Shown piece by piece: positions 31,471-47,900 of a stretch of 64,000 nt of DNA. The position numbers and the translations under genes are program-made. The DNA is from Eledone cirrhosa (taxonomy: Eukaryota; Mollusca; Cephalopoda; Octopoda; Eledonidae): the NCBI GenBank assembly GCA_964016885.1, contig OZ024742.1:3923275-3987274 (forward strand), read 5' to 3'. Below the pieces are notes generated by a model. It was not told the DNA's origin, ran no database searches, and worked only from the letters and a program-made list of their open reading frames with translations. Positions within the stretch are counted from its first letter, which is position 1, and every line of letters begins with the position of its first letter.

Positions 31471-34400
31471 ACACCATCAACCGTCAGATACCATCAACTG
31501 TCAGACACCATCAACAGTCAGACACCATCAACTGTCAGACACCATCAATTGTCAGACACCATCAACCGTCAGACACCATCAACCGTCAGATACCATCAAC
31601 TGTCAGACACTATCAACAGTCAGACACCATCAACTGTCAGACACCATCAATTGTCAGACACCATCAACCGTCAGACACCATCAACTGTCAGACACCATCA
31701 ACTGTCGGACACCATCAACCGTCAGACACCATCAACTGTCAGACACCATCAACCGTCAGACACCATCAACTGTCAGACACCATCAACTGTCGGACACCAT
31801 CAACCGTCAGACACCATCAACTGTCAGACACCATCAACTGTCAGACACCATCAACCGTCAAGCACCATCAACTGTCAGACACCATCAACCGTCAGACACC
31901 ATCAACTGTCAGACACCATCAATTGTCAGACACCATCAACCGTCAAACACCATCAACCGTCAGATACCATCAACTGTCAGACACTATCAACAGTCAGACA
32001 CCATCAACTGTCAGACACCATCAATTGTCAGACACCATCAACCGTCAGACACCATCAACCGTCAGATACCATCAACTGTCAGACACCATCAACAGTCAGA
32101 CACCATCAACTGTCAGACACCATCAATTGTCAGACACCATCAACCGTCAGACACCATCAACTGTCAGACACCATCAACTGTCAGACACCATCAACTGTCA
32201 GACACCATCAACTGTCAGACACCATCAACCGTCAGACATCATCAACCGTCAGACACCATCAACTGTCAGACACCTTCAACCGTCAGACACCATCAACTGT
32301 CAGACACCATCAACTGTCAGACACCATCAACCGTCAGACACCATCAACTGTCAGACACCATCAACCGTCAATCACCATCAACTGTCAGACACCATCAACT
32401 GTCAGACACCATCAACTGTCAGACACCATCAACTGTCGGACAACATCAACCGTCAGACACCATCAACTGTCAGACACCATCAACTGTCAAACACCATCAA
32501 CCGTCGGACACCATCAACCGACAGACACCATCAACTCTCAGACCGCATCAACTGTCAGACACCATCAACCGTCAGACACCATCAACCGTCAGACACCATC
32601 AACCGTCAGACACCATCAACTGTCAGACTCCATCAACTATCAGACACCATCAATCGTCAGACACCATCAACTGTCAGACACCATCAACCGTCAAGCACCA
32701 TCAACTGTCAGACACCATCAACCGTCAGACACCATCAACTGTCAGACACCATCAACTGTCGGACACCATCAACCGTCAGACACCATCAACTGTCAGACAC
32801 CATCAACCGTCAGACACCATCAACTGTCAGACACCATCAACTGTCGGACACCATCAACCGTCAGACACCATCAACTGTCAGACACCATCAACTGTCAGAC
32901 ACCATCAACCGTCAAGCACCATCAACTGTCAGACACCATCAACCGTCAGACACCATCAACTGTCAGACACCATCAACTGTCGGACACCATCAACCGTCAG
33001 ACACCATCAACTGTCAGACACCATCAATTGTCAGACACCATCAACCGTCAGACACCATAAACCGTCAGATACCATCAACCGTCAGATACCATCAACTGTC
33101 AGACACCATCAACAGTCAGACACCATCAACTGTCAGACACCATCAATTGTCAGACACCATCAACCGTGAGACACCATCAACCGTCAGATACCATCAACTG
33201 TCAGACACTATCAACTGTCAGACACCATCAACTGTCAGACACCATCAATTGTCAGACACCATCAACCGTCAGACACCATCAACCGTCAGATACCATCAAC
33301 TGTCAGACACCATCAACAGTCAGACACAATCAACTGTCAGACACCATCACTTGTCAGACACCATCAACCGTCAGACACCATCAACTGTCAGACACCATCA
33401 ACTGTCAGACACCATCAACAGTCAGACACCATCAATTGTCAGACACCATCAACTGTCGGACACCATCAACCGTCAGACACCATCAACTGTCAGACACCAA
33501 CAACTGTCAGACACCATCAACCGTCAGACACCATCAACCGACAGACACCATCAACTGTCAGACCGCATCAACTGTCAGACACCATCAACCGTCAGATACC
33601 ATCAACCGTCAGACACCATCAACCGTCAGACACCATCAACCGTCAGACACCATCAACTGTCAGACACCATCAGCTGTCAGACTACATCAACTGTCAGACA
33701 CCATCAGCCGTCAGACACCATCAACTGCCAGACACCATCAACCGTCAGAAACCATCAACTGTCAGACACCATCAACCGTCAGACACCATCAACTGTCAGA
33801 CACCATAAACTGTCAGACACCATCAACTGTCAGACACCATCAAACGTCAGACATCATCAACCGTCAGACACGATCAACCGTCAGACACCATCAACTGTCA
33901 GACACCATCAACTGTCAGACACCATCAACCGTCAAGCACCATCAACTGTCAGACACCATCAACTGTCAGACACCATCAACTGTCGGACACCATCAACTGT
34001 CAGACACCATCAACTGTCGGAAACCATCAACCGTCAGATACCATCAACTGTCAGACACCATCAACCGTCAAGCACCATCAACTGTCAGACACCATCAACG
34101 GTCAGACACCATCAACTGTCAGACACCATCAACCATCAGACACCATCAACTGTCGGACACCATCAACCGTCTAAGCACCATCAACTGTCGGACACCATCA
34201 ACTGTCAGACACCATCAACTGTCGGACACCATCAACCGTCAGATACCATCAACTGTCAAACACCATCAACAGTCAGACACCATCAACTGTCAGATACCAT
34301 CAACCGTCAGACGCCATCAACCGTCAGACACCATCAACCGTCAGATACCATCAACTGTCAGACACCATCAACAGTCAGACACCATCAACTGTCAGACACC

Positions 34401-35814
34401 ATCAATTGTCAGACACCATCAACCGTGAGACACCATCAACCGTCAGATACCATGAACTGTCAGACACTATCAACAGTCAGACACCATCAACTGTCAGACA
34501 CCATCAATTGTCAGACACCATCAACCGTCAGACACCATCAACTGTCAGACACCATCAACTGTCAGACACCATCAACTGTCAGACACCATCAACCGTCGGA
34601 CACCATCAACCGACAGACACCATCAACTCTCAGAGCGCATCAACTGTCAGACACCATCAACCGTCAGACACCATCAACCGTCAGACACCATCAACCGTCA
34701 GACACCATCAACTGTCAGACTCCATCAACTGTCAGACACCATCAATCGTCAGACACCATCAACTGTCAGACACCATCAACCGTCAAGCACCATCAACTGT
34801 CAGACACCATCAACCGTCAGACACCATCAACTGTCAGACACCATCAACTGTCGGACACCATCAACCGTCAGACACCATCAACTGTCAGACACCATCAACC
34901 GTCAGACACCATCAACTGTCAGACACCATCAACTGTCGGACACCATCAACCGTCAGACACCATCAACTGTCAGACACCATCAACTGTCAGACACCATCAA
35001 CCGTCAAGCACCATCAACTGTCAGACACCATCAACCGTCAGACACCATCAACTGTCAGATACCATCAACTGTCGGACACCATCAACCGTCAGACACCATC
35101 AACTGTCAGACACCATCAATTGTCAGACACCATCAACCGTCAGACACCATCAACCGTCAGATACCATCAACCGTCAGATACCATCAACTGTCAGACACCA
35201 TCAACAGTCAGACACCATCAACTGTCAGACACCATCAATTGTCAGACACCATCAACCGTGAGACACCATCAACCGTCAGATACCATCAACTGTCAGACAC
35301 TATCAACTGTCAGACACCATCAACTGTCAGACACCATCAACCGTCAGATACCATCAACTGTCAGACACCATCAACAGTCAGACACCATCAACTGTCAGAC
35401 ACCATCAATTGTCAGACACCATCAACCGTCAGACACCATCAACCGTCAGATACCATCAACTGTCAGACACTATCAACAGTCAGACACCATCAACTGTCAG
35501 ACACCATCAATTGTCAGACACCATCAACCGTCAGACACCATCAACCGTCAGATACCATCAACTGTCAGACACCATCAACAGTCAGACACCATCAACTGTC
35601 AGACACCATCAATTGTCAGACACCATCAACCGTCAGACACCATCAACTGTCAGACACCATCAACTGTCAGACACCATCAACAGTCAGACACCATCAACTG
35701 TCAGACACCATCAACTGTCAGACACCATCAACCGTCAGACATCATCAACCGTCAGACACCATCAACTGTCAGACACCTTCAACCGTCAGACACCATCAAC
35801 TGTCAGACACCATC

Positions 35815-38145
35815 AACTGTCAGACACCATCAACCGTCAGACACCATCAACTGTCAGACACATTCAACCGTCAGACACCATCAACTGTCAGACACCATCA
35901 ACTGTCAGACACCATCAACCGTCAGATACCATCAACTGTCAGACACCATCAACAGTCAGACACCATCAACTGTCAGACACCATCAATTGTCAGACACCAT
36001 CAACCGTCAGATACCATCAACTGTCAGACACTATCAACAGTCAGACACCATCAACTGTCAGACACCATCAATTGTCAGACACCATCAACCGTCAGACACC
36101 ATCAACCGTCAGATACCATCAACAGTCAGACACCATCAACTGTCAGACACCATCAATTGTCAGACACCATCAACCGTCAGACACCATCAACTGTCAGACA
36201 CCATCAACTGTCAGACACCATCAACAGTCAGACACCATCAACTGTCAGACACCATCAACTGTCAGACACCATCAACCGTCAGACATCATCAACCGTCAGA
36301 CACCATCAACTGTCAGACACCTTCAACCGTCAGACACCATCAACTGTCAGACACCATCAACTGTCAGACACCATCAACCGTCAGACACCATCAACTGTCA
36401 GACACCATCAACCGTCAATCACCATCAACTGTCAGACACCATCAACTGTCAGACACCATCAACTGTCAGACACCATCAACTGTCGGACAACATCAACCGT
36501 CAGACACCATCAACTGTCAGACACCATCAACTGTCAGACACCATCAACCGTCGGACACCATCAACCGACAGACACCATCAACTCTCAGACCGCATCAACT
36601 GTCAGACACCATCAACCGTCAGACACCATCAACCGTCAGACACCATCAACCGTCAGACACCATCAACTGTCAGACTCCATCAACTGTCAGACACCATCAA
36701 TCGTCAGACACCATCAACTGTCAGACACCATCAACCGTCAAGCACCATCAACTGTCAGACACCATCAACCGTCAGACACCATCAACTGTCAGACACCATC
36801 AACTGTCGGACACCATCAACCGTCAGACACCATCAACTGTCAGACACCATCAACCGTCAGACACCATCAACTGTCAGACACCATCAACTGTCGGACACCA
36901 TCAACCGTCAGACACCATCAACTGTCAGACACCATCAACTGTCAGACACCATCAACCGTCAAGCACCATCAACTGTCAGACACCATCAACCGTCAGACAC
37001 CATCAACTGTCAGATACCATCAACTGTCGGACACCATCAACCGTCAGACACCATCAACTGTCAGACACCATCAATTGTCAGACACCATCAACCGTCAGAC
37101 ACCATCAACCGTCAGATACCATCAACCGTCAGATACCATCAACTGTCAGACACCATCAACAATCAGACACCATCAACTGTCAGACACCATCAATTGTCAG
37201 ACACCATCAACCGTGAGACACCATCAACCGTCAGATACCATCAACTGTCAGACACTATCAACTGTCAGACACCATCAACTGTCAGACACCATCAACCGTC
37301 AGATACCATCAACTGTCAGACACCATCAACAGTCAGACACCATCAACTGTCAGACACCATCAATTGTCAGACACCATCAACCGTCAGACACCATCAACCG
37401 TCAGATACCATCAACTGTCAGACACTATCAACAGTCAGACACCATCAACTGTCAGACACCATCAATTGTCAGACACCATCAACCGTCAGACACCATCAAC
37501 CGTCAGATACCATCAACTGTCAGACACCATCAACAGTCAGACACCATCAACTGTCAGACACCATCAATTGTCAGACACCATCAACCGTCAGACACCATCA
37601 ACTGTCAGACACCATCAACTGTCAGACACCATCAACAGTCAGACACCATCAACTGTCAGACACCATCAACTGTCAGACACCATCAACCGTCAGACATCAT
37701 CAACCGTCAGACACCATCAACTGTCAGACACCTTCAACCGTCAGACACCATCAACTGTCAGACACCATCAACTGTCAGACACCATCAACCGTCAGACACC
37801 ATCAACTGTCAGACACCATCAACCGTCAATCACCATCAACTGACAGACACCATCAACTGTCAGACACCATCAACTGTCAGACACCATCAACTGTCGGACA
37901 ACATCAACCGTCAGACACCATCAACTGTCAGACACCATCAACTGTCAGACACCATCAACCGTCGGACACCATCGACCGACAGACACCATCAACTCTCAGA
38001 CCGCATCAACTGTCAGACACCATCAACCGTCAGACACCATCAACCGTCAGACACCATCAACCGTCAGACACCATCAACTGTCAGACTCCATCAACTGTCA
38101 GACACCATCAATCGTCAGACACCATCAACTGTCAGACACCATCAA
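35815..38145 (+). repeat. Higher-order repeat C, copy 1 (138-unit tandem duplication)
   Basis: This is the first copy of a block whose second copy lies immediately downstream. Shared rare units are ACACATTCAACC (35859 and 38188), CTGACAGAC after CAATCACC (about 37840 and 40186), CATCGACCGACAG (about 37970 and 40316), and the GTGAGAC unit (37212 and 39558). The offset is 2,346 bp, exactly 138 units, after about 36120. Before that it is 2,329 bp, exactly 137 units, so the copies differ by one whole unit. Confidence 0.8.
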
Positions 38146-40491
38146 CCGTCAGACATCATCAACCGTCAGACACCATCAACTGTCAGACACATTCAACCGT
38201 CAGACACCATCAACTGTCAGACACCATCAACTGTCAGACACCATCAACCGTCAGATACCATCAACTGTCAGACACCATCAACAGTCAGACACCATCAACT
38301 GTCAGACACCATCAATTGTCAGACACCATCAACCGTCAGATACCATCAACTGTCAGACACTATCAACAGTCAGACACCATCAACTGTCAGACACCATCAA
38401 TTGTCAGACACCATCAACCGTCAGACACCATCAACCGTCAGATACCATCAACTGTCAGACACCATCAACAGTCAGACACCATCAACTGTCAGACACCATC
38501 AATTGTCAGACACCATCAACCGTCAGACACCATCAACTGTCAGACACCATCAACTGTCAGACACCATCAACAGTCAGACACCATCAACTGTCAGACACCA
38601 TCAACTGTCAGACACCATCAACCGTCAGACATCATCAACCGTCAGACACCATCAACTGTCAGACACCTTCAACCGTCAGACACCATCAACTGTCAGACAC
38701 CATCAACTGTCAGACACCATCAACCGTCAGACACCATCAACTGTCAGACACCATCAACCGTCAATCACCATCAACTGTCAGACACCATCAACTGTCAGAC
38801 ACCATCAACTGTCAGACACCATCAACTGTCGGACAACATCAACCGTCAGACACCATCAACTGTCAGACACCATCAACTGTCAGACACCATCAACCGTCGG
38901 ACACCATCAACCGACAGACACCATCAACTCTCAGACCGCATCAACTGTCAGACACCATCAACCGTCAGACACCATCAACCGTCAGACACCATCAACCGTC
39001 AGACACCATCAACTGTCAGACTCCATCAACTGTCAGACACCATCAATCGTCAGACACCATCAACTGTCAGACACCATCAACCGTCAAGCACCATCAACTG
39101 TCAGACACCATCAACCGTCAGACACCATCAACTGTCAGACACCATCAACTGTCGGATACCATCAACCGTCAGACACCATCAACTGTCAGACACCATCAAC
39201 CGTCAGACACCATCAACTGTCAGACACCATCAACTGTCGGACACCATCAACCGTCAGACACCATCAACTGTCAGACACCATCAACTGTCAGACACCATCA
39301 ACCGTCAAGCACCATCAACTGTCAGACACCATCAACCGTCAGACACCATCAACTGTCAGATACCATCAACTGTCGGACACCATCAACCGTCAGACACCAT
39401 CAACTGTCAGACACCATCAATTGTCAGACACCATCAACCGTCAGACACCATCAACCGTCAGATACCATCAACCGTCAGATACCATCAACTGTCAGACACC
39501 ATCAACAGTCAGACACCATCAACTGTCAGACACCATCAATTGTCAGACACCATCAACCGTGAGACACCATCAACCGTCAGATACCATCAACTTTCAGACA
39601 CTATCAACTGTCAGACACCATCAACTGTCAGACACCATCAACCGTCAGATACCATCAACTGTCAGACACCATCAACAGTCAGACACCATCAACTGTCAGA
39701 CACCATCAATTGTCAGACACCATCAACCGTCAGACACCATCAACCGTCAGATACCATCAACTGTCAGACACTATCAACAGTCAGACACCATCAACTGTCA
39801 GACACCATCAATTGTCAGACACCATCAACCGTCAGACACCATCAACCGTCAGATACCATCAACTGTCAGACACCATCAACAGTCAGACACCATCAACTGT
39901 CAGACACCATCAATTGTCAGACACCATCAACCGTCAGACACCATCAACTGTCAGACACCATCAACTGTCAGACACCATCAACAGTCAGACACCATCAACT
40001 GTCAGACACCATCAACTGTCAGACACCATCATCCGTCAGACATCATCAACCGTCAGACACCATCAACTGTCAGACACCTTCAACCGTCAGACACCATCAA
40101 CTGTCAGACACCATCAACTGTCAGACACCATCAACCGTCAGACACCATCAACTGTCAGACACCATCAACCGTCAATCACCATCAACTGACAGACACCATC
40201 AACTGTCAGACACCATCAACTGTCAGACACCATCAACTGTCGGACAACATCAACCGTCAGACACCATCAACTGTCAGACACCATCAACTGTCAGACACCA
40301 TCAACCGTCGGACACCATCGACCGACAGACACCATCAACTCTCAGACCGCATCAACTGTCAGACACCATCAACCGTCAGACACCATCAACCGTCAGACAC
40401 CATCAACCGTCAGACACCATCAACTGTCAGACTCCATCAACTGTCAGACACCATCAATCGTCAGACACCATCAACTGTCAGACACCATCAA
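38146..40491 (+). repeat. Higher-order repeat C, copy 2
   Basis: This is the adjacent downstream copy of the 35815-38145 block. It contains one extra 17-bp unit (CAGATACC followed by CTGT, near 38456) relative to copy 1. It diverges at about 40491, where copy 1 has CCGTCAGACATC and copy 2 has CCGTCAAGCACC. The adjacency of the copies suggests unequal exchange or replication slippage over a kilobase scale. Confidence 0.8.
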
Positions 40492-43400
40492 CCGTCAAGC
40501 ACCATCAACTGTCAGACACCATCAACCGTCAGACACCATCAACTGTCAGACACCATCAACTGTCGGACACCATCAACCGTCAGACACCATCAACTGTCAG
40601 ACACCATCAACCGTCAGACACCATCAACTGTCAGACACCATCAACTGTCGGACACCATCAACCGTCAGACACCATCAACTGTCAGACACCATCAACTGTC
40701 AGACACCATCAACCGTCAAGCACCATCAACTGTCAGACACCATCAACCGTCAGACACCATCAACTGTCAGACACCATCAACTGTCGGACACCATCAACCG
40801 TCAGACACCATCAACTGTCAGACACCATCAATTGTCAGACACCATCAACCGTCAGACACCATCAACCGTCAGATACCATCAACCGTCAGATACCATCAAC
40901 TGTCAGACACCATCAACAGTCAGACACCATCAACTGTCAGACACCATCAATTGTCAGACACCATCAACCGTGAGATACCATCAACCGTCAGATACCATCA
41001 ACTGTCAGACACCATCAATTGTCAGACACCATCAACCGTCAGACACCATCAACTGTCAGACACCATCAACTGTCAGACACCATCAACAGTCAGACACCAT
41101 CAACTGTCAGACACCATCAACTGTCAGACACCATCAACCGTCAGACATCATCAACCGTCAGACACCATCAACTGTCAGACACCTTCAACCGTCAGACCGC
41201 ATCAACTGTCAGACACCATCAACCGTCAGACACCATCAACCGTCAGACACCATCAACCGTCAGACACCATCAACTGTCAGACTCCATCAACTATCAGACA
41301 CCATCAATCGTCAGACACCATCAACTGTCAGACACCATCAACCGTCAAGCACCATCAACTGTCAGACACCATCAACCGTCAGACACCATCAACTGTCAGA
41401 CACCATCAACCGTCAGACACCATCAACTGTCAGACACCATCAACTGTCGGACACCATCAACCGTCAGACACCATCAACTGTCAGACACCATCAACCGTCA
41501 GACACCATCAACTGTCAGACACCATCAACTGTCGGACACCATCAACCGTCAGACACCATCAACTGTCAGACACCATCAACTGTCAGACACCATCAACCGT
41601 CAAGCACCATCAACTGTCAGACACCATCAACCGTCAGACACATCAACTGTCAGACACCATCAACTGTCGGACACCATCAACCGTCAGACACCATCAACTG
41701 TCAGACACCATCAATTGTCAGACACCATCAACCGTCAGACACCATCAACCGTCAGATACCATCAACCGTCAGATACCATCAACTGTCAGACACCATCAAC
41801 AGTCAGACACCATCAACTGTCAGACACCATCAATTGTCAGACACCATCAACCGTGAGACACCATCAACCGTCAGATACCATCAACTGTCAGACACTATCA
41901 ACTGTCAGACACCATCAACTGTCAGACACCATCAATTGTCAGACACCATCAACCGTCAGACACCATCAACCGTCAGATACCATCAACTGTCAGACACCAT
42001 CAACAGTCAGACACAATCAACTGTCAGACATCATCACTTGTCAGACACCATCAACCGTCAGACACCATCAACTGTCAGACACCATCAACTGTCAGACACC
42101 ATCAACAGTCAGACACCATCAATTGTCAGACACCATCAACTGTCGGACACCATCAACCGTCAGACACCATCAACTGTCAGACACCAACAACTGTCAGACA
42201 CCATCAACCGTCAGACACCATCAACCGACAGACACCATCAACTGTCAGACCGCATCAACTGTCAGACACCATCAACCGTCAGATACCATCAACCGTCAGA
42301 CACCATCAACCGTCAGACACCATCAACCGTCAGACACCATCAACTGTCAGACACCATCAGCTGTCAGACTACATCAACTGTCAGACACCATCAGCCGTCA
42401 GACACCATCAACTGCCAGACACCATCAACCGTCAGAAACCATCAACTGTCAGACACCATCAACCGTCAGACACCATCAACTGTCAGACACCATAAACTGT
42501 CAGACACCATCAACTGTCAGACACCATCAAACGTCAGACATCATCAACCGTCAGACACGATCAACCGTCAGACACCATCAACTGTCAGACACCATCAACT
42601 GTCAGACACCATCAACCGTCAAGCACCATCAACTGTCAGACACCATCAACTGTCAGACACCATCAACTGTCAGACACGATCAACCATCAGACACCATCAA
42701 CTGTCGGACACGATCAACCGTCTAAGCACCATCAACTGTCGGACACCATCAACTGTCAGACACCATCAACTGTCGGAAACCATCAACCGTCAGATACCAT
42801 CAACTGTCAGACACCATCAACCGTCAAGCACCATCAACTGTCAGACACCATCAACTGTCAGACACCATCAACTGTCAGACACCATCAACCATCAGACACC
42901 ATCAACTGTCGGACACCATCAACCGTCTAAGCACCATCAACTGTCGGACACCATCAACTGTCAGACACCATCAACTGTCGGACACCATCAACCGTCAGAT
43001 ACCATCAACTGTCAAACACCATCAACAGTCAGACACCATCAACTGTCAGATACCATCAACCGTCAGACGCCATCAACCGTCAGACACCATCAACCGTCAG
43101 ATACCATCAACTGTCTGACACCATCAACAGTCAGACACCATCAACTGTCAGACACCATCAATTGTCAGACACCATCAACCGTGAGACACCATCAACCGTC
43201 AGATACCATGAACTGTCAGACACTATCAACAGTCAGACACCATCAACTGTCAGACACCATCAATTGTCAGACACCATCAACCGTCAGACACCATCAACTG
43301 TCAGACACCATCAACTGTCAGACACCATCAACAGTCAGACACCATCAACTGTCAGACACCATCAACTGTCAGACACCATCAACCGTCAGACATCATCAAC

Positions 43401-44919
43401 CGTCAGACACCATCAACTGTCAGACACCATCAACTGTCAGACACCATCAACCGTCAGATACCATCAACTGTCAGACACCATCAACAGTCAGACACCATCA
43501 ACTGTCAGACACCATCAATTGTCAGACACCATCAACCGTCAGACACCATCAACCGTCAGATACCATCAACTGTCAGACACTATCAACAGTCAGACACCAT
43601 CAACTGTCAGACACCATCAATTGTCAGACACCATCAACCGTCAGACACCATCAACCGTCAGATACCATCAACTGTCAGACACCAACAACAGTCAGACACC
43701 ATCAACTGTCAGACACCATCAATTGTCAGACACCATCAACCGTCAGACACCATCAACTGTCAGACACCATCAACTGTCAGACACCATCAACAGTCAGACA
43801 CCATCAACTGTCAGACACCATCAACTGTCAGACACCATCAACCGTCAGACATCATCAACCGTCAGACACCATCAACTGTCAGACACCTTCAACCGTCAGA
43901 CACCATCAACTGTCAGACACCATCAACTGTCAGACACCATCAACCGTCAGACACCATCAACTGTCAGACACCATCAACCGTCAATCACCATCAACTGTCA
44001 GACACCATCAACTGTCAGACACCATCAACTGTCAGACACCATCAACTGTCGGACAACTTCAACCGTCAGACACCATCAACTGTCAGACACCATCAACTGT
44101 CAGACACCATCAACCGTCGGACACCATCAACCGACAGACACCATCAACTCTCAGACCGCATCAACTGTCAGACACCATCAACCGTCAGACACCATCAACC
44201 GTCAGACACCATCAACCGTCAGACACCATCAACTGTCAGACTCCATCAACTGTCAGACACCATCAATCGTCAGACACCATCAACTGTCAGACACCATCAA
44301 CCGTCAAGCACCATCAACTGTCAGACACCATCAACCGTCAGACACCATCAACTGTCAGACACCATCAACTGTCGGACACCATCAACCGTCAGACACCATC
44401 AACTGTCAGACACCATCAACCGTCAGACACCATCAACTGTCAGACACCATCAACTGTCGGACACCATCAACCGTCAGACACCATCAACTGTCAGACACCA
44501 TCAACTGTCAGACACCATCAACCGTCAAGCACCATCAACTGTCAGACACCATCAACCGTCAGACACCATCAACTGTCAGATACCATCAACTGTCGGACAC
44601 CATCAACCGTCAGACACCATCAACTGTCAGACACCATCAATTGTCAGACACCATCAACCGTCAGACACCATCAACCGTCAGATACCATCAACCGTCAGAT
44701 ACCATCAACTGTCAGACACCATCAACAGTCAGACACCATCAACTGTCAGACACCATCAATTGTCAGACACCATCAACCGTGAGACACCATCAACCGTCAG
44801 ATACCATCAACTGTCAGACACTATCAACTGTCAGACACCATCAACTGTCAGACACCATCAACCGTCAGACACCATCAACTGTCAGACACCATCAATTGTC
44901 AGACACCATCAACCGTCAG

Positions 44920-47900
44920 ACACCATCAACCGTCAGATACCATCAACTGTCAGACACTATCAACAGTCAGACACCATCAACTGTCAGACACCATCAATTG
45001 TCAGACACCATCAACCGTCAGACACCATCAACCGTCAGATACCATCAACTGTCAGACACCATCAACAGTCAGACACCATCAACTGTCAGACACCATCAAT
45101 TGTCAGACACCATCAACCGTCAGACACCATCAACTGTCAGACACCATCAACTGTCAGACACCATCAACAGTCAGACACCATCAACTGTCAGACACCATCA
45201 ACTGTCAGACACCATCAACCGTCAGACATCATCAACCGTCAGACACCATCAACTGTCAGACACCTTCAACCGTCAGACACCATCAACTGTCAGACACCAT
45301 CAACTGTCAGACACCATCAACCGTCAGACACCATCAACTGTCAGACACCATCAACCGTCAATCACCATCAACTGTCAGACACCATCAACTGTCAGACACC
45401 ATCAACTGTCAGACACCATCAACTGTCGGACAACATCAACCGTCAGACACCATCAACTGTCAGACACCATCAACTGTCAGACACCATCAACCGTCGGACA
45501 CCATCAACCGACAGACACCATCAACTCTCAGACCGCATCAACTGTCAGACACCATCAACCGTCAGACACCATCAACCGTCAGACACCATCAACCGTCAGA
45601 CACCATCAACTGTCAGACTCCATCAACTGTCAGACACCATCAATCGTCAGACACCATCAACTGTCAGACACCATCAACCGTCAAGCACCATCAACTGTCA
45701 GACACCATCAACCGTCAGACACCATCAACTGTCAGACACCATCAACTGTCAGACACCATCAACTGTCGGACACCATCAACCGTCAGACACCATCAACTGT
45801 CAGACACCATCAACCGTCAGACACCATCAACCGTCAGATACCATCAACTGTCAGACACTATCAACTGTCAGACACCATCAACTGTCAGACACCATCAACC
45901 GTCAGACACCATCAACTGTCAGACACCATCAATTGTCAGACACCATCAACCGTCAGACACCATCAACCGTCAGATACCATCAACTGTCAGACACTATCAA
46001 CAGTCAGACACCATCAACTGTCAGACACCATCAATTGTCAGACACCATCAACCGTCAGACACCATCAACCGTCAGATACCATCAACTGTCAGACACCATC
46101 AACAGTCAGACACCATCAACTGTCAGACACCATCAATTGTCAGACACCATCAACCGTCAGACACCATCAACTGTCAGACACCATCAACTGTCAGACACCA
46201 TCAACAGTCAGACACCATCAACTGTCAGACACCATCAACTGTCAGACACCATCAACCGTCAGACATCATCAACCGTCAGACACCATCAACTGTCAGACAC
46301 CTTCAACCGTCAGACACCATCAACTGTCAGACACCATCAACTGTCAGACACCATCAACCGTCAGACACCATCAACTGTCAGACACCATCAACCGTCAATC
46401 ACCATCAACTGTCAGACACCATCAACTGTCAGACACCATCAACTGTCAGACACCATCAACTGTCGGACAACATCAACCGTCAGACACCATCAACTGTCAG
46501 ACACCATCAACTGTCAGACACCATCAACCGTCGGACACCATCAACCGACAGACACCATCAACTCTCAGACCGCATCAACTGTCAGACACCATCAACCGTC
46601 AGACACCATCAACCGTCAGACACCATCAACCGTCAGACACCATCAACTGTCAGACTCCATCAACTGTCAGACACCATCAATCGTCAGACACCATCAACTG
46701 TCAGACACCATCAACCGTCAAGCACCATCAACTGTCAGACACCATCAACCGTCAGACACCATCAACTGTCAGACACCATCAACTGTCAGACACCATCAAC
46801 TGTCGGACACCATCAACCGTCAGACACCATCAACTGTCAGACACCATCAACCGTCAGACACCATCAACTGTCAGACACCATCAACTGTCGGACACCATCA
46901 ACCGTCAGACACCATCAACTGTCAGACACCATCAACTGTCAGACACCATCAACCGTCAAGCACCATCAACTATCAGACACCATCAACCGTCAGACACCAT
47001 CAACTGTCAGACACCATCAACTGTCGGACACCATCAACCGTCAGACACCATCAACTGTCAGACACCATCAATTGTCAGACACCATCAACCGTCAGACACC
47101 ATCAACCGTCAGATACCATCAACCGTCAGATACCATCAACTGTCAGACACCATCAACAGTCAGACACCATCAACTGTCAGACACCATCAATTGTCAGACA
47201 CCATCAACCGTGAGACACCATCAACCGTCAGATACCATCAACTGTCAGACACTATCAACTGTCAGACACCATCAACTGTCAGACACCATCAATTGTCAGA
47301 CACCATCAACCGTCAGACACCATCAACCGTCAGATACCATCAACTGTCAGACACCATCAACAGTCAGACACAATCAACTGTCAGACACCATCACTTGTCA
47401 GACACCATCAACCGTCAGACACCATCAACTGTCAGACACCATCAACTGTCAGACACCATCAACAGTCAGACACCATCAACTGTCAGACACCATCAACTGT
47501 CAGACACCATCAACCGTCAGACATCATCAACCGTCAGACACCATCAAGTGTCAGACACCTTCAACCGTCAGACACCATCAACTGTCAGACACCATCAACT
47601 GTCAGACACCATCAACCGTCAGATACCATCAACTGTCAGACACCATCAACAGTCAGACACCATCAACTGTCAGACACCATCAATTTTCAGACACCATCAA
47701 CCGTCAGACACCATCAACCGTCAGATACCATCAACTGTCAGACACTATCAACAGTCAGACACCATCAACTGTCAGACACCATCAATTGTCAGACACCATC
47801 AACCGTCAGACACCTTCAACCGTCAGATACCATCAACTGTCAGACACCATCAACAGTCAGACACCATCAACTGTCAGACACCATCAATTGTCAGACACCA

